This document shows, in pieces, positions 24,138 to 33,452 of a stretch of 64,000 nucleotides of DNA (positions within the stretch are counted from its first letter, which is position 1; each line of letters begins with the position of its first letter). The position numbers and the translations under genes were made by a program. Under the pieces are notes generated by a model. It was given only the letters and a program-made list of their open reading frames with translations, made no database searches and was not told the origin of the DNA. Source of the stretch: Cyclobacteriaceae bacterium (lineage in GTDB: Bacteria > Bacteroidota > Bacteroidia > Cytophagales > Cyclobacteriaceae); NCBI GenBank assembly GCA_028278225.1, contig JANQEU010000084.1, forward strand, positions 61,824 through 125,823. The letters run 5' to 3'.

Positions 24138-27100
24138 TTAATTTTTGTTTTTGATAAAGTGACCTTTCTTATGGGCGCCATTATATAGATCCTGATCGAC
24201 ACTGGTACGGGGCACTAGTTCCGGATCATTTCCATAAGCCATCATTTTAATGATCTGTTTACTCTTTTTAGGTCCTACATGGGCTGTGGCAAAGTCCACA
24301 ACATGATGCTGATAGGCATTTTGATCCGCAATCACCCGGAGAAAAGGCATTATGAAACCCTGCTCATACAATTTGGCAAATTGTGAAGCTGAGATGTATG
24401 ATCTCTTACACTTCCACTTGCCTATAATACCATCCTCTTTGTTGCATTGCCTGCGTTTGTTTACAAACCTCTTATATTCTTGCGCAAAGAGGTCATAAGA
24501 TGGTGGACATGTTAGTTCCCATTCAAGCATCTTCGTCAGGATGCGATCAATCTTCCCATTTTTGTTAGCAATCTTTCTTTTCACCCGGCTTTTACTTTGA
24601 TCTTTTCCCTCTAACCTGGCTAATTCACCCTCGAGCATAGTTAGTCTTAGCTCGAATTTTTCACTTTTTCTGCACGACTTTCTGGCAAAAGATGTTTTGG
24701 CCCGATCTACAGTTGGTTTGATTTGGGAACGATAATAGTCAAGCGAATCAATCACAGCCGCAATGGAATCTCTTTGTTGTTCTGAGAGTGTGTCTACTGT
24801 AGACAGGATTTTTTTACTTGCATTTATCTCTACCGTTGCCTTTCTTTTTCTGAGTAAAACATTGCTGGCGAAACGTTTTTTCAGTCTCTTGTCAATTTTG
24901 TATCCGTATTTGATCAGTTCATTCATATTTACCTGTCTTCCGGTTGCAAGATTCAGATACAGATTTCTAAGTATTAGGCTGTCTACTCCCATCAACGTAT
25001 CGGGGATGATAAAGCTCAGTATATCATTAGGATCATTAAACGCAATAATTTCCAGACCCCTTGCAATCTTATTTAGCTCTTTTAAAGGCGGACCCGGATA
25101 CCTGTAAGCCTCTTTGTAAAATGTTTTATAGCTGATTGAATCGTTTTTAAGCCTGACATCCTTAAGCTCGGTAAATGCGATTTGATTGGTAAGCATAAAC
25201 CATTTGTTCGTGTGCTCCAGAACCTTCTTGGAGTTGTTGGATGCATCTTTCAATATATGGTCAAGCAAAATTTTGCTTCCCAAAGAGCCACTGATCAAAT
25301 AGACGTTGTTATCAAGATTTATCTTCATTGATTCAAAAGCGGCATCAATACTCAGAGATACCGTGTCCTGGAACTTGTTGAAGGTGAGTATGACATCTCC
25401 AAAACCATCTGTGATCAATTCCTGTTTGAGAAGCTTTGAAATTTTTGAGGTATTGTCGTAAGTCCCGATACTGTCCAGCCAGTTCTTAACGGGCTTGGTG
25501 ACCGATGACCAATATACCATATAAACCTGAACAACTTTCTTGTTTACATTGGTGAACTCTCTGATACGCAGTGAAGAAGGTCCGTACACGGAATCGGGCT
25601 TCTTTTGAAGACTTAAAAATTGAAGGTTGTCGGTGACCGGAGTTGGATAAAATCCCAATTCTTTCAACAACTCACCAATTAATCCGTCAAAATGATCCGG
25701 ATCCTGATTCCGCATACCATGTATCGTCATGATCATCGTAGTATCTTTTTCCCGGATAGTTTGATGGATTCCATTGAAAACAGGACTCATCATCGTGTCA
25801 ATATCCGTATCGAGGAACTGAGAGGGTAAACCAAACGGTAAGATGGCATTAGTGATATCGATCCTGGCACTGATCTTCTCTAGTTTCTCTAAACCCCGTC
25901 TAGTCCCCAGTTTCACAATACCCAGCTCCCGGCTTTTTTTGCTCAGATCACGTGGTTTGATCTCTTTTGGAGGTCTGTTTGTGATTTTTTCCTCCTCACC
26001 CCCCGAGCCTTTGGCAATCACTTCAATGATCCTTGGATTATTCCTGGCTTTGTTAGCCGGACCGGCAATATCAAGCAGGATATCCTGTGTGGAATTTTGT
26101 TGGTCAATCATGTTTAGGAATAATGCCTGCGCCTCCGGCTCCTTTATTCGGGGAAGGACAAATTCCGTGGTCTTGATCGGATCTATTCTCCAGAATTCGG
26201 AAGTATGGATTTCAAGATTATTGATGGTAATTCTGTTGTCCGTAGTGCTGGGTAGCCGGAAACCAAAGGGATCATTAGGGTCATAAAATGAGACAATGCT
26301 TAATTCTCTGTTCGTTGCGGCTAGGTAGTCTCCAAAATCCGAATAAACATTGTCTTTAAGTATGATGTCGTTTCGAGAAGAGTTCGGATCGAGATCGAGC
26401 AAAGTAGTGAAGGGTAGCTGGTTTGAGATCAAAAATATCTTCCTGATATTCGGAGTAGCATGACCTGCTTTTGATCTTTGGCTGAGTGCACTTCCCAGCA
26501 AATGACTTCCAAACCCACCGGCTATAACGGCTGTAGGGTCAGAACCTATGTGATCGAACGCCGAGTATAGTGAGGAATCAATTTGGTTTTTAAAACCGGC
26601 ATTAAGATACAGGGCCAGATCTCCAAATACGTCAATGAGATAAGTATTTTTGGCAAACTTCGCCAATTGTGTTCGGTGATTACTCTCATCATATGCCTTA
26701 ATGAAGTCTTTGACAGGAGCAGTCACAGGAGACCAGTGCACATAGTAAAAGTTGATCCTGGATTTCCTGTCATCCTGCTTTTCAAAAACCCACTTGTAAA
26801 GCTCCCATGGATCGAATCCCATCATTCTAGCCGATGCGTTGCTCGTTTTCCTACCAGATTCAATTTTTTCTTTCAGGAAAACTCGTTTCAGGCCAAGTGA
26901 ACCAGCTATCTGGTCAACCATATAATCAAAATGAGTGGCTTTTTTAGTAGTAAATCCGTGGACCAAAAGTATGTTGTACTCTCTGACACCATCTGTTTTG
27001 GGGATTTTCGGTTCATTACCCCATTCGATCACATCCTTTTCCTCAATGAGGTCAAATAAACCGTAGACAATGGTATCGTCGGCAATGATAGATCCCTGTG

Positions 27101-27215
27101 GGATATGGTAGTTTAGGTTGGTCTTTTTCTGAATTGTTGTAATGACAATCCTGAAGCAGGATGTTAGCGTGATAATCAGTCCTAAGTATAAAACCAGCAG
27201 TCGAATTGATCTCAT
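24138..27215 (-). CDS. Large lipoprotein with a duplicated alpha/beta-hydrolase-like domain
   Basis: 1025 residues from ATG 27215, lipobox LTSC (Cys 20). Two homologous halves are visible. The first (~80-340) has NILLVHGF, HWSPVTAPVKDFI, AGGFGSHLLGSAL and DPND. The second (~490-750) has TIHGMRNQDPDHFDG, YWSSVTKPVKNWL, SGSLGSKILLDHI and DPND. The nucleophile elbow GxSxG is intact only in the second (GSLGS); the first reads GGFGS, so it probably lacks a serine nucleophile. A basic helical linker and a His-containing tail (ATAHVGPKKSKQ) follow. Outer-membrane or periplasmic; substrate unknown. Operon with the PAP2 gene. Confidence 0.78.
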   Translation of the reverse strand: MRSIRLLVLYLGLIITLTSCFRIVITTIQKKTNLNYHIPQGSIIADDTIVYGLFDLIEEKDVIEWGNEPKIPKTDGVREYNILLVHGFTTKKATHFDYMVDQIAGSLGLKRVFLKEKIESGRKTSNASARMMGFDPWELYKWVFEKQDDRKSRINFYYVHWSPVTAPVKDFIKAYDESNHRTQLAKFAKNTYLIDVFGDLALYLNAGFKNQIDSSLYSAFDHIGSDPTAVIAGGFGSHLLGSALSQRSKAGHATPNIRKIFLISNQLPFTTLLDLDPNSSRNDIILKDNVYSDFGDYLAATNRELSIVSFYDPNDPFGFRLPSTTDNRITINNLEIHTSEFWRIDPIKTTEFVLPRIKEPEAQALFLNMIDQQNSTQDILLDIAGPANKARNNPRIIEVIAKGSGGEEEKITNRPPKEIKPRDLSKKSRELGIVKLGTRRGLEKLEKISARIDITNAILPFGLPSQFLDTDIDTMMSPVFNGIHQTIREKDTTMIMTIHGMRNQDPDHFDGLIGELLKELGFYPTPVTDNLQFLSLQKKPDSVYGPSSLRIREFTNVNKKVVQVYMVYWSSVTKPVKNWLDSIGTYDNTSKISKLLKQELITDGFGDVILTFNKFQDTVSLSIDAAFESMKINLDNNVYLISGSLGSKILLDHILKDASNNSKKVLEHTNKWFMLTNQIAFTELKDVRLKNDSISYKTFYKEAYRYPGPPLKELNKIARGLEIIAFNDPNDILSFIIPDTLMGVDSLILRNLYLNLATGRQVNMNELIKYGYKIDKRLKKRFASNVLLRKRKATVEINASKKILSTVDTLSEQQRDSIAAVIDSLDYYRSQIKPTVDRAKTSFARKSCRKSEKFELRLTMLEGELARLEGKDQSKSRVKRKIANKNGKIDRILTKMLEWELTCPPSYDLFAQEYKRFVNKRRQCNKEDGIIGKWKCKRSYISASQFAKLYEQGFIMPFLRVIADQNAYQHHVVDFATAHVGPKKSKQIIKMMAYGNDPELVPRTSVDQDLYNGAHKKGHFIKNKN

Positions 27216-27430
27216 AAACAAACCGGTAAACTAAGTCAAACATAACCATATGTCAATACCCATTTTTTGGGATTTTCATTTTGATTAAAATGAAGATTGA
27301 AGATAAAGATCATCAGTATTTGTAAATCGTGTAAAAGAAAAGTCCATTCAGATGAAAAAAAGGATTGACCATTTAATATTCCTTCTGTCGGTTTATCTTT
27401 AGCGATCAAACAGGATCAAAATCAATTTCA

Positions 27431-28063
27431 ATGAAAGCAACTATATCAGTGATTTTACTTGTTGTCGCCATTCATGTAGCGTCAGCCCAAGGTGCAGGAA
27501 TCGGGATAAAAGGAGGACTAAATTTCCCAGGTATGGATGCCCTGGGTGAGGATCCAACCCAGGTCACCGCCTCAGCTGTGGATAAGTCGTCAGGATTTCA
27601 TTTAGGATTTTTTGCCAGGGTGAGACTGGCCAAGATTGGGATTCAGCCTGAGGTACTTTATTCTTTTACATCCATAGAGTTTGGAGCCCGTGATTTACTG
27701 ACCGCTACGGATTATAATGTTGAACAGAAACTTGGCTATCTCACAGTTCCGATAATCCTGAAGTGGTATACGGTTGCGGGTATTAACCTCCAGGCCGGGC
27801 CTCAATTTGGCTTCATTCTTGACGGAGATCAAACGAGTGATATTACCGGAGCAAAGACTACAACTCAAATAAAGGATGGCCTCAATGGAACCGATATCGG
27901 ACTGAATCTTGGGGCAGGAATAGATTTACCTTTCGGACTGGATATTCATGGCAGATATATTCTGGGTATAACTGATGTGAATGACGTTCCGGGAACGGAG
28001 GCCTCAAGAAACTCCATGTTTCAAGTGTCTCTCGGATATGCGTTTGTGGACATTGGAAGATGA
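27431..28063 (+). CDS. Outer-membrane beta-barrel protein (PorT-like)
   Basis: 210 residues. Signal peptide (TISVILLVVAIHVASAQ) then GIGIKGGLNFPG, the usual first strand of the PorT/OMP_b-brl family, LGFFARVRLAKIGIQPEVLY and the closing strand NSMFQVSLGYAFVDIGR. About eight strands. Small barrels of this family are abundant in Bacteroidota and mostly uncharacterised; they may transport or assemble surface proteins. Monocistronic, 209 bases after the divergent lipoprotein gene. Confidence 0.85.
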   Translation: MKATISVILLVVAIHVASAQGAGIGIKGGLNFPGMDALGEDPTQVTASAVDKSSGFHLGFFARVRLAKIGIQPEVLYSFTSIEFGARDLLTATDYNVEQKLGYLTVPIILKWYTVAGINLQAGPQFGFILDGDQTSDITGAKTTTQIKDGLNGTDIGLNLGAGIDLPFGLDIHGRYILGITDVNDVPGTEASRNSMFQVSLGYAFVDIGR

Positions 28064-28095
28064 AGGGAGCGATGCTTTACTAAATCAGCGGTTAG

Positions 28096-28977
28096 TCATC
28101 CGCCCCGGATATACCGGATGCCCAAATTTATAGTATAACCTGCTCCATCGTTTCTGGACAATACAAAGTTGCCATATGAGAGCTCCAAGGACATATTTGA
28201 TGTGGCCTGATATTTCGCCCCGACACCCCAAACAGTGAACCACTGGTTCAATCCAAATTGTTCGTCTACACTGTTGGAGATGGTTTCAAACCTTGGAGAA
28301 TATTGTATGGAGGTATACAGTGTGGATTTGCCGGTTGGAAAATAACTCAGAAAGGCGCTTACGGGAACTCTGAAAAAATTTCTTTGTACGCTGTTGGTTT
28401 TAAACCTGTTTAGGAAATCGGCTTCCAGGAAAACCCTCCAGAATTCATTGATTTTGTGGTCGTAAAACAACTGGGTAAGCCAGGTTATCCTGTCGTGACC
28501 GGTAAAAAACGGGGTTTCAAGATTTTCGGCAACCGGAAATAGTACGGAACTTTGTACACTAAAATTGGGAAGTGAAGTAATTGGTAGAACTTTTACTCTG
28601 GGCCCTACGGCTGAGAGAGCCGTTCGGCTGAAATCGCCTGATGCCCCAAATGCTCTAAGTGGGTTTTTACTTTTCCCGTCATAGTATGCCCTGTTTATAG
28701 TCACATCGAGCCCGATATTTACCCTGGCTGAGTTTGTAATGCCGTATGTAAATTGGTACAATGCATTGATAAATGTTTGAGTTTGTCCGAGCTCAATGAT
28801 TTCACCTTCCCGGTCCCTGACCTCGGACTGAGAATACAGGTTGTGGAATGCATTGATTTCCCATGCGCCCTTTTCAAACAGTGAAGAAGGCGTGTAAGTT
28901 TCCAGGTAACTTTGTCCGCTGACTTCCCATTGCACCAGCAGAAAGAAAATAACCTGTATGGTAAATGTCCGTTTCAT
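28096..28977 (-). CDS. Outer-membrane beta-barrel protein, last gene of a three-gene operon
   Basis: 293 residues. Signal peptide (IQVIFFLLVQWEVSGQ), then regular beta strands with aromatic girdles (NALYQFTYGITNSARVNIGL, WGVGAKYQATSNMSLELSYG), ending in YTINLGIRYIRGG. Length and strand count suggest 10-12 strands. Begins inside the stop of the DUF547 gene (ATGA overlap). The DUF547/lipoprotein/barrel triad may form an envelope complex; substrate unknown. Confidence 0.8.
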   Translation of the reverse strand: MKRTFTIQVIFFLLVQWEVSGQSYLETYTPSSLFEKGAWEINAFHNLYSQSEVRDREGEIIELGQTQTFINALYQFTYGITNSARVNIGLDVTINRAYYDGKSKNPLRAFGASGDFSRTALSAVGPRVKVLPITSLPNFSVQSSVLFPVAENLETPFFTGHDRITWLTQLFYDHKINEFWRVFLEADFLNRFKTNSVQRNFFRVPVSAFLSYFPTGKSTLYTSIQYSPRFETISNSVDEQFGLNQWFTVWGVGAKYQATSNMSLELSYGNFVLSRNDGAGYTINLGIRYIRGG

Positions 28978-29684
28978 TGGTTCTTCATGTCATTCAGTGT
29001 CCAGTCATAAGGGTAATAAGACACTCTCAGTTTTTCTTCTGTAGGGCTGTCAAGTTGTTCGTTGATGTATTGCTGGAGGCTTTTACCGGTGGCCTTGAAG
29101 TCGTTTTCATACCAGCTAAAAATCATCGACACGAATAACTTTTTGGAATCCCACCAGATAAAATCCTTATCGTTCAATACTTTTTTGGTTGTTTGGGATA
29201 GCTGCTCACCCAGATGATCCGGAGAATACGCAAAGTTTTGCAGCTTGGGACAGCCTACTGCCGCACAGACAAGGACAAAATGCAGTCGCTCATCTCCTGA
29301 TAATGGAAAAAGGATTTTCTTCTCCAGTGTGTTTAGAGAAATATCGTTCCCGTTTATCTCATATATCGCATTATCAAAGAAATTATTTATATCCATGGGG
29401 GATTTAACCGGATATTCATCAACAATTCCTTTTATAACCGCCAGGTTGTAGGCATTGATCAGAAATGCGAGTTTTACTTTTTTTGGCTTGTTTTCATAGT
29501 CGAATATCGCCATTTGGTCCAGTAAAAAATCAAGTTCCGAGCTGTTGGCTTTGATGGCGCTGTAGTTGACTAATCCGTCGTTTACATTTTTCTTAAAAAA
29601 AACGTCTGCTGATCCAAAGAAATCCTGTGCGTTGACAGTGAAAGAACAGATAATGATTGATAAGACAACTGCGGGCTTCTTCAT
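28974..29684 (-). CDS. DUF547 domain protein, exported
   Basis: 236 residues with signal peptide (AVVLSIIICSFTVNAQ). DUF547 motifs: LAFLINAYNLAVIKGIVD and LHFVLVCAAVGCPKLQNFAY, with a conserved Cys pair. The fold resembles cysteine-type proteases, but activity is not established for the family. Middle gene of the operon 30166-28096, overlapping both neighbours by 4 bases. Confidence 0.9.
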   Translation of the reverse strand: MKKPAVVLSIIICSFTVNAQDFFGSADVFFKKNVNDGLVNYSAIKANSSELDFLLDQMAIFDYENKPKKVKLAFLINAYNLAVIKGIVDEYPVKSPMDINNFFDNAIYEINGNDISLNTLEKKILFPLSGDERLHFVLVCAAVGCPKLQNFAYSPDHLGEQLSQTTKKVLNDKDFIWWDSKKLFVSMIFSWYENDFKATGKSLQQYINEQLDSPTEEKLRVSYYPYDWTLNDMKNQ

Positions 29685-30166
29685 TTTTCTACTATGTACA
29701 GTCCGTTGATCTCAAGACCAAGGTATGAACCTGACAGGGATATCGTGTCTTCAACCAGTCCGGTTATTTGGGCTGTATAATTTTTTCCATCCAGATTGAA
29801 GATGATCTCTGAGGCATTTTCGTTTATTTCCCATTCGCCGCTCCTGTTTTTTTTATTGTCTTCCGCTCCGCACAAATTGTCACCGCCATCAAATAAAAAT
29901 GTGCCATTTGTATCGATCGTAATGCGGTCATCTATTCTACATTCGAGCATTCCCTCGATTCCCATGAGCGTGAAACCAATAGCCTGCCAGGTTTTACCTT
30001 GATTTCCGGCAAACAGGCCTTCTGCTTCATTCCTTGTCGCAGGCAGGGATAAGGGACCACTATTTGTCATGTCATCGGCTCTGAGGACAGCTGGCGGCTG
30101 CTGCAGTTCTATCAGATCGCATGAAGTGGCTAAAGCCACTAACAGGATGATACTTGTACTCTTCAT
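29681..30166 (-). CDS. Small lipoprotein, lipocalin-like beta domain
   Basis: 161 residues from ATG 30166, where MKSTSIILLVALATSC gives a lipobox; the frame extends to 30202 without leader features. The mature part has alternating short strands (TFLFDGGDNLCGAEDN, GEWEINENASEIIFNLDG, ISLSGSYLGLEINGLYIVEK), as in lipocalin-like Bacteroidota lipoproteins. First gene of the operon with DUF547 and a beta-barrel. Ligand unknown. Confidence 0.75.
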   Translation of the reverse strand: MKSTSIILLVALATSCDLIELQQPPAVLRADDMTNSGPLSLPATRNEAEGLFAGNQGKTWQAIGFTLMGIEGMLECRIDDRITIDTNGTFLFDGGDNLCGAEDNKKNRSGEWEINENASEIIFNLDGKNYTAQITGLVEDTISLSGSYLGLEINGLYIVEK

Positions 30167-30279
30167 TGCGCAATATGTCATTTGGTGTTGGTGTGAAAAC
30201 AATACTTTACGGTGGAAAGTTGACTCAGGAAGATCACTTTTTTAGTCATATTTTATAACAAAAGTATCACGGTGAGAGA

Positions 30280-30969
30280 TCAGCCGGACTTATTCTTTTT
30301 AGCCAACCTATCCCGCACACTTTCACTTCTTAGCTCACGAAGTGCATCCCTGGCGATCCATTTTGCAGATTTATCCGGGCTGTTCAGTAATCTTTCGGCA
30401 CAAAAGATGGCCTCCCGGTTCAATATAGGATTGCGTTTACCAATTTGCCTCAACAACCAGTTGACAGCCTTTTTGACAAAATTCCGATGGTCCCACGCCT
30501 CTCTCTCGATGACGGGCAGGAGTTCGAGGATTTCCTCATCAGAGACTTCCTTACTATGGATGGTGAACGAAACGAGTGTGGCAAATCCGGCTCTTTTTAC
30601 ATACTCCTTATCACTGGTTGTCCATTTCAATGCCATCTCCTTGCCAAATGACGTCCTGGCGAATAGTATGGAAGTAACATCACATATATCCCAGGAGTAA
30701 AATTGACTGGTCCATCTTTCACAGGTACGCGCTGAAATAGCATCCGGGTCAGCTATCAGGCTGCCAAGCATTTTGCATTCATGTATAGGTGATTCCCACA
30801 GCGCTTCGGCGAGTTTCTGATCTCTGCCTATTGATTTTGCGAGTTTACGCAGTTTGGGGGTGGTAATGCCGAGTGCACTCACAGTGTTTATGCCATAGCG
30901 TTTTAACCCGTCCCTGTGAACCGGGTTTGCCATTGATTTTAACTCCTTTTCAATTTCCTTCAGTGTCAT
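30280..30969 (-). CDS. DNA alkylation repair protein (AlkD-like HEAT-repeat glycosylase family)
   Basis: 229 residues, all helical HEAT-like pairs: GITTPKLRKLAKSIG, SPIHECKMLGSLIADPD, FYSWDICDVTSILF, WDHRNFVKKAVNWLLRQIGKRN. WDxxD and RNFVKKAVNWALR-type motifs are diagnostic. AlkD members excise bulky or cationic alkylated bases. Single gene. The stop is near a weak hairpin-free region; regulation not visible. Confidence 0.9.
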   Translation of the reverse strand: MTLKEIEKELKSMANPVHRDGLKRYGINTVSALGITTPKLRKLAKSIGRDQKLAEALWESPIHECKMLGSLIADPDAISARTCERWTSQFYSWDICDVTSILFARTSFGKEMALKWTTSDKEYVKRAGFATLVSFTIHSKEVSDEEILELLPVIEREAWDHRNFVKKAVNWLLRQIGKRNPILNREAIFCAERLLNSPDKSAKWIARDALRELRSESVRDRLAKKNKSG

Positions 30970-31042
30970 ACGCAGAATGCTGCAAATCAGACATCAAAGC
31001 TTTCATATTTCCAAGATGGTTGCTCAATATAACAAGATCAAA

Positions 31043-31537
31043 TTAAGGGTGTCTGACCTTGAGCCCGGCAATTATTCTGTCAACTGCCGGGCAAATAACA
31101 GAATTTTTCAAGGTAAGGTCCAGGATCTGATACATGCGTTTCCGGTTTGTGTGAGGATACTCTTTGCATGCCCTGGGGCGAAATTCATAGATCTGACATT
31201 TGTTGTCGGGCATAAGAAATGGACATGGTGCAGACTTCAATACATAATCCCCAATCTCATCTGTTCTCAGATAACTAGTGATGAAAGATTGTGCTTTCAT
31301 TTTCAGATTTTTTGAGATCCGCACAATATCAGTCATTATAAAAATTGGGCTGGTGGTTTTGCAGCAATTGGCACAATCGAGACAGTCTATCTCCTCAAAA
31401 ACGCGATCATGTTCTTGTTGGAAAATGGAATCCAGCGTACCACGCTTCCTTCTTCCAATTTTCTTTAGCCAATTCCGGTTTTCGGAATAAAGTTTTTTTG
31501 CACGCTCCAGCTCCCCCGAATATTTCATATTTACCAT
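31043..31537 (-). CDS. YkgJ-family cysteine-cluster protein
   Basis: 164 residues from ATG 31537, or 161 from ATG 31528. The motif CLDCANCCKT and the later APCPFLMPDNKCQIYEFRPRACKEYP give eight cysteines of the YkgJ type, thought to bind zinc or an iron-sulfur cluster. An N-terminal charged helix (RAKKLYSENRNWLKKIGRRK) precedes it. It overlaps or abuts the HD-domain gene upstream, so the two are coupled. Biochemical role unknown. Confidence 0.87.
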   Translation of the reverse strand: MVNMKYSGELERAKKLYSENRNWLKKIGRRKRGTLDSIFQQEHDRVFEEIDCLDCANCCKTTSPIFIMTDIVRISKNLKMKAQSFITSYLRTDEIGDYVLKSAPCPFLMPDNKCQIYEFRPRACKEYPHTNRKRMYQILDLTLKNSVICPAVDRIIAGLKVRHP

Positions 31538-32034
31538 TTTAGCATGGGAAATGGTCTCAGCGGATGTCTCACGGCCCACCAGCACGTTTTCCATAAAATC
31601 ATCTTTGTAAACCCCAGCCTGGGATACTTGCGCTCCGTTTCTACAATGATGGATCTCGGTATATTGAATTTGATCAATCCCGCTGTTAGGTCAATAAGAT
31701 CCGCTCTTCTGAATGCCTCTGCTTCGATATTCCCCTTAATTTTCGTCAATCTGTGATGTTCTTTTATCATAAAACTAATTTCGTTAGACACCATGTCAAT
31801 CCGATTGATCCTGAGGTAATCGGTCGCCAGGTCAGCGGAGCCGGGCAGATAGTTCATTGTATGAGAAAGCCAGATGTCCAGGTCGTGGAATGCTGCAACA
31901 ATTGACAGTTTCTTACTTTCTTTTTGCAGTGTCAGAATACAGGCATACTCATAGACGCGTTTTGCATGGTTGAGATAAGGCTGATAGTATTTGTCCAGTT
32001 TTTTCCGGTACCTGCTTAGTATCTTATCAATCAC
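31531..32034 (-). CDS. HD-domain phosphohydrolase-like protein
   Basis: 167 residues from GTG 32034. The metal motif is H-x-x-R-V-Y-E (LNHAKRVYEYA), then IVAAFHDLDIWL (HD), and EHHRLTKI. HD proteins hydrolyse nucleotides or phosphomonoesters. A C-terminal hydrophobic stretch (KMILWKTCWWAVRHPLRPF) may touch the membrane. Coupled to the YkgJ gene, order HD then YkgJ. Substrate unknown. Confidence 0.83.
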   Translation of the reverse strand: MIDKILSRYRKKLDKYYQPYLNHAKRVYEYACILTLQKESKKLSIVAAFHDLDIWLSHTMNYLPGSADLATDYLRINRIDMVSNEISFMIKEHHRLTKIKGNIEAEAFRRADLIDLTAGLIKFNIPRSIIVETERKYPRLGFTKMILWKTCWWAVRHPLRPFPMLKW

Positions 32035-32093
32035 CCTTAAAAATACCGAAGATCTTTTTCACGGGTCCACTCCGGGTGGTGGGTCGACCTGAA

Positions 32094-32678
32094 CTATTCT
32101 TCTCTTTTTTTGCAAAAGATCATCCATGTAGGAAATGAAAACGTTTGAGCCTGGTCTACCCATTCACCTTTCCAGTTGAATCCCTCCCTGGAGATGTCGT
32201 AAAAAGTGATCTTGTAAAATCCATCCATTCCACTTGGTGCCTTCTGGGGATTAAACAATATGATATTGCCATTTTCTTTTTTGCCACCGTGCCAGACAGC
32301 AGGTGACCAAGGAACTCCCGGCTGGCTGAAATAGGTTACTACCCATTGTGCACTATCAGGTTGATATTGTCTTATGCTACCGGCATAGCGGTCATTTTCC
32401 CTCCAAACCTCGTCCTGTACCGCCATACCGTTCATAATGTACTTAAATCGCCATACCATTTTGGTGGTGTCTGCCCAGGTTTGGTCCGGATTTCTGCTCA
32501 CGCTTTTGCAATCGCATGTGCCGATAATACTGTCGAAATCACCTGTACCCTCAGGTGCTTCGGGGTTCAGACGGCCATATGGGTATTCACCACCAGGCTC
32601 AAATTCCATGAAGTCTTCAGGATTCTGCGCTGAAAGCCTGAGTGAGACTAAAATGAGGAAGAACAGGATATTTCGCAT
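32094..32678 (-). CDS. Exported protein of unknown function
   Basis: 194 residues from ATG 32678, which gives signal peptide ILFFLILVSLRLSAQ; the frame extends to 32807 but would pass through the sodA terminator. The mature chain is rich in W, Y and G (TTKMVWRFKYIMNGMAVQDE, WVVTYFSQPGVPWSPAVWHG, FYKITFYDISREGFNWKGEW). This resembles small heme/steroid-binding or lipocalin-like exported proteins of DUF1579 type, but that is tentative. Cysteines in TCDCKS. No operon partner. Confidence 0.72.
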   Translation of the reverse strand: MRNILFFLILVSLRLSAQNPEDFMEFEPGGEYPYGRLNPEAPEGTGDFDSIIGTCDCKSVSRNPDQTWADTTKMVWRFKYIMNGMAVQDEVWRENDRYAGSIRQYQPDSAQWVVTYFSQPGVPWSPAVWHGGKKENGNIILFNPQKAPSGMDGFYKITFYDISREGFNWKGEWVDQAQTFSFPTWMIFCKKREE

Positions 32679-32739
32679 TTTTAGCTGAGTTTTAGTCGAA
32701 ACCATAAGCATGGGAAATACCCTTACCAGGCTCAGCCAA

Positions 32740-32773
32740 TAAAAAAAGACTGCCTTTCCGGGACAGCCTTTCA
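32740..32773 (-). terminator. Terminator of sodA
   Basis: On the minus strand AAGGCTGTC pairs with GGCAGTCTT (two G-U pairs) around a CCGGAAA loop, followed by seven T. It uses the same AAGACTGCC-type arm as the terminator at 3269, so such sequences may recur as a terminator family in this genome. Confidence 0.85.
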
Positions 32774-32790
32774 AAATTTTAGGGCAATGG

Positions 32791-33396
32791 TTATTTTCCG
32801 GCAGCATATCGGCGGCTTACCTCATCCCAATTGATGACGTTAAAGAATGCCGCAATATAGTCCGGTCTTCTGTTCTGGTAATTGAGATAATAGGCATGTT
32901 CCCAAACATCCAAACCTAACACAGGTGTTCCACCGCAACCAACATCGGGCATCAATGGATTATCCTGGTTAGCAGACGAGCAAACTTCAACCTTTCCACC
33001 GGGATGAACACAAAGCCAGGCCCACCCGGATCCGAATCTGGTTGCTGCGGCTTTACTGAAAGCTTCTCTGAATCCGTCAAATGATCCAAAAGCGTCGTTA
33101 ATGGCACCGGCAAGATCTCCGGATGGCTCACCTCCTCCATTTCCACTCATTACCGTCCAAAACAGGGAGTGATTCCAATGACCACCTCCGTTATTTCTCA
33201 CAGCCATGTTATCAGAATGATTTTTCACTAAATCCTCCAGTGATTTGCCATCCAGATCAGTTCCGCCGACTGCGTTATTAAGATTGGCCACATAAGCGGC
33301 GTGATGTTTTCCGTGATGTATTTCCATGGTCCTGGTGTCGATGTGAGGTTCCAGGGCGTCATGTGCATAGGGTAAGTCAGGTACTTCAAAAGCCAT
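32791..33396 (-). CDS. sodA: Superoxide dismutase, manganese type
   Basis: 201 residues, full length. Metal ligands are seen at His27 ([10 protein letters not shown]), the His in [10 protein letters not shown], and Asp plus His in [10 protein letters not shown]. GGHxNHSLFW and the Gln in [10 protein letters not shown] follow the Mn-enzyme rather than the Fe-enzyme pattern. It converts superoxide to hydrogen peroxide and oxygen in the cytoplasm; no signal peptide. Single gene with its own terminator. Confidence 0.95.
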   Translation of the reverse strand: MAFEVPDLPYAHDALEPHIDTRTMEIHHGKHHAAYVANLNNAVGGTDLDGKSLEDLVKNHSDNMAVRNNGGGHWNHSLFWTVMSGNGGGEPSGDLAGAINDAFGSFDGFREAFSKAAATRFGSGWAWLCVHPGGKVEVCSSANQDNPLMPDVGCGGTPVLGLDVWEHAYYLNYQNRRPDYIAAFFNVINWDEVSRRYAAGK

Positions 33397-33452
33397 AGTA
33401 GAAATTTTTATTAGTTAACAATTAAGACTTATGTAAAGAAAAGTGAAATCTA

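Noticed and set aside
25843..26286. 147-codon hydrophobic frame opposite the large lipoprotein
   Set aside because: Antisense shadow; its apparent membrane helices arise from complemented acidic and Lys codons.
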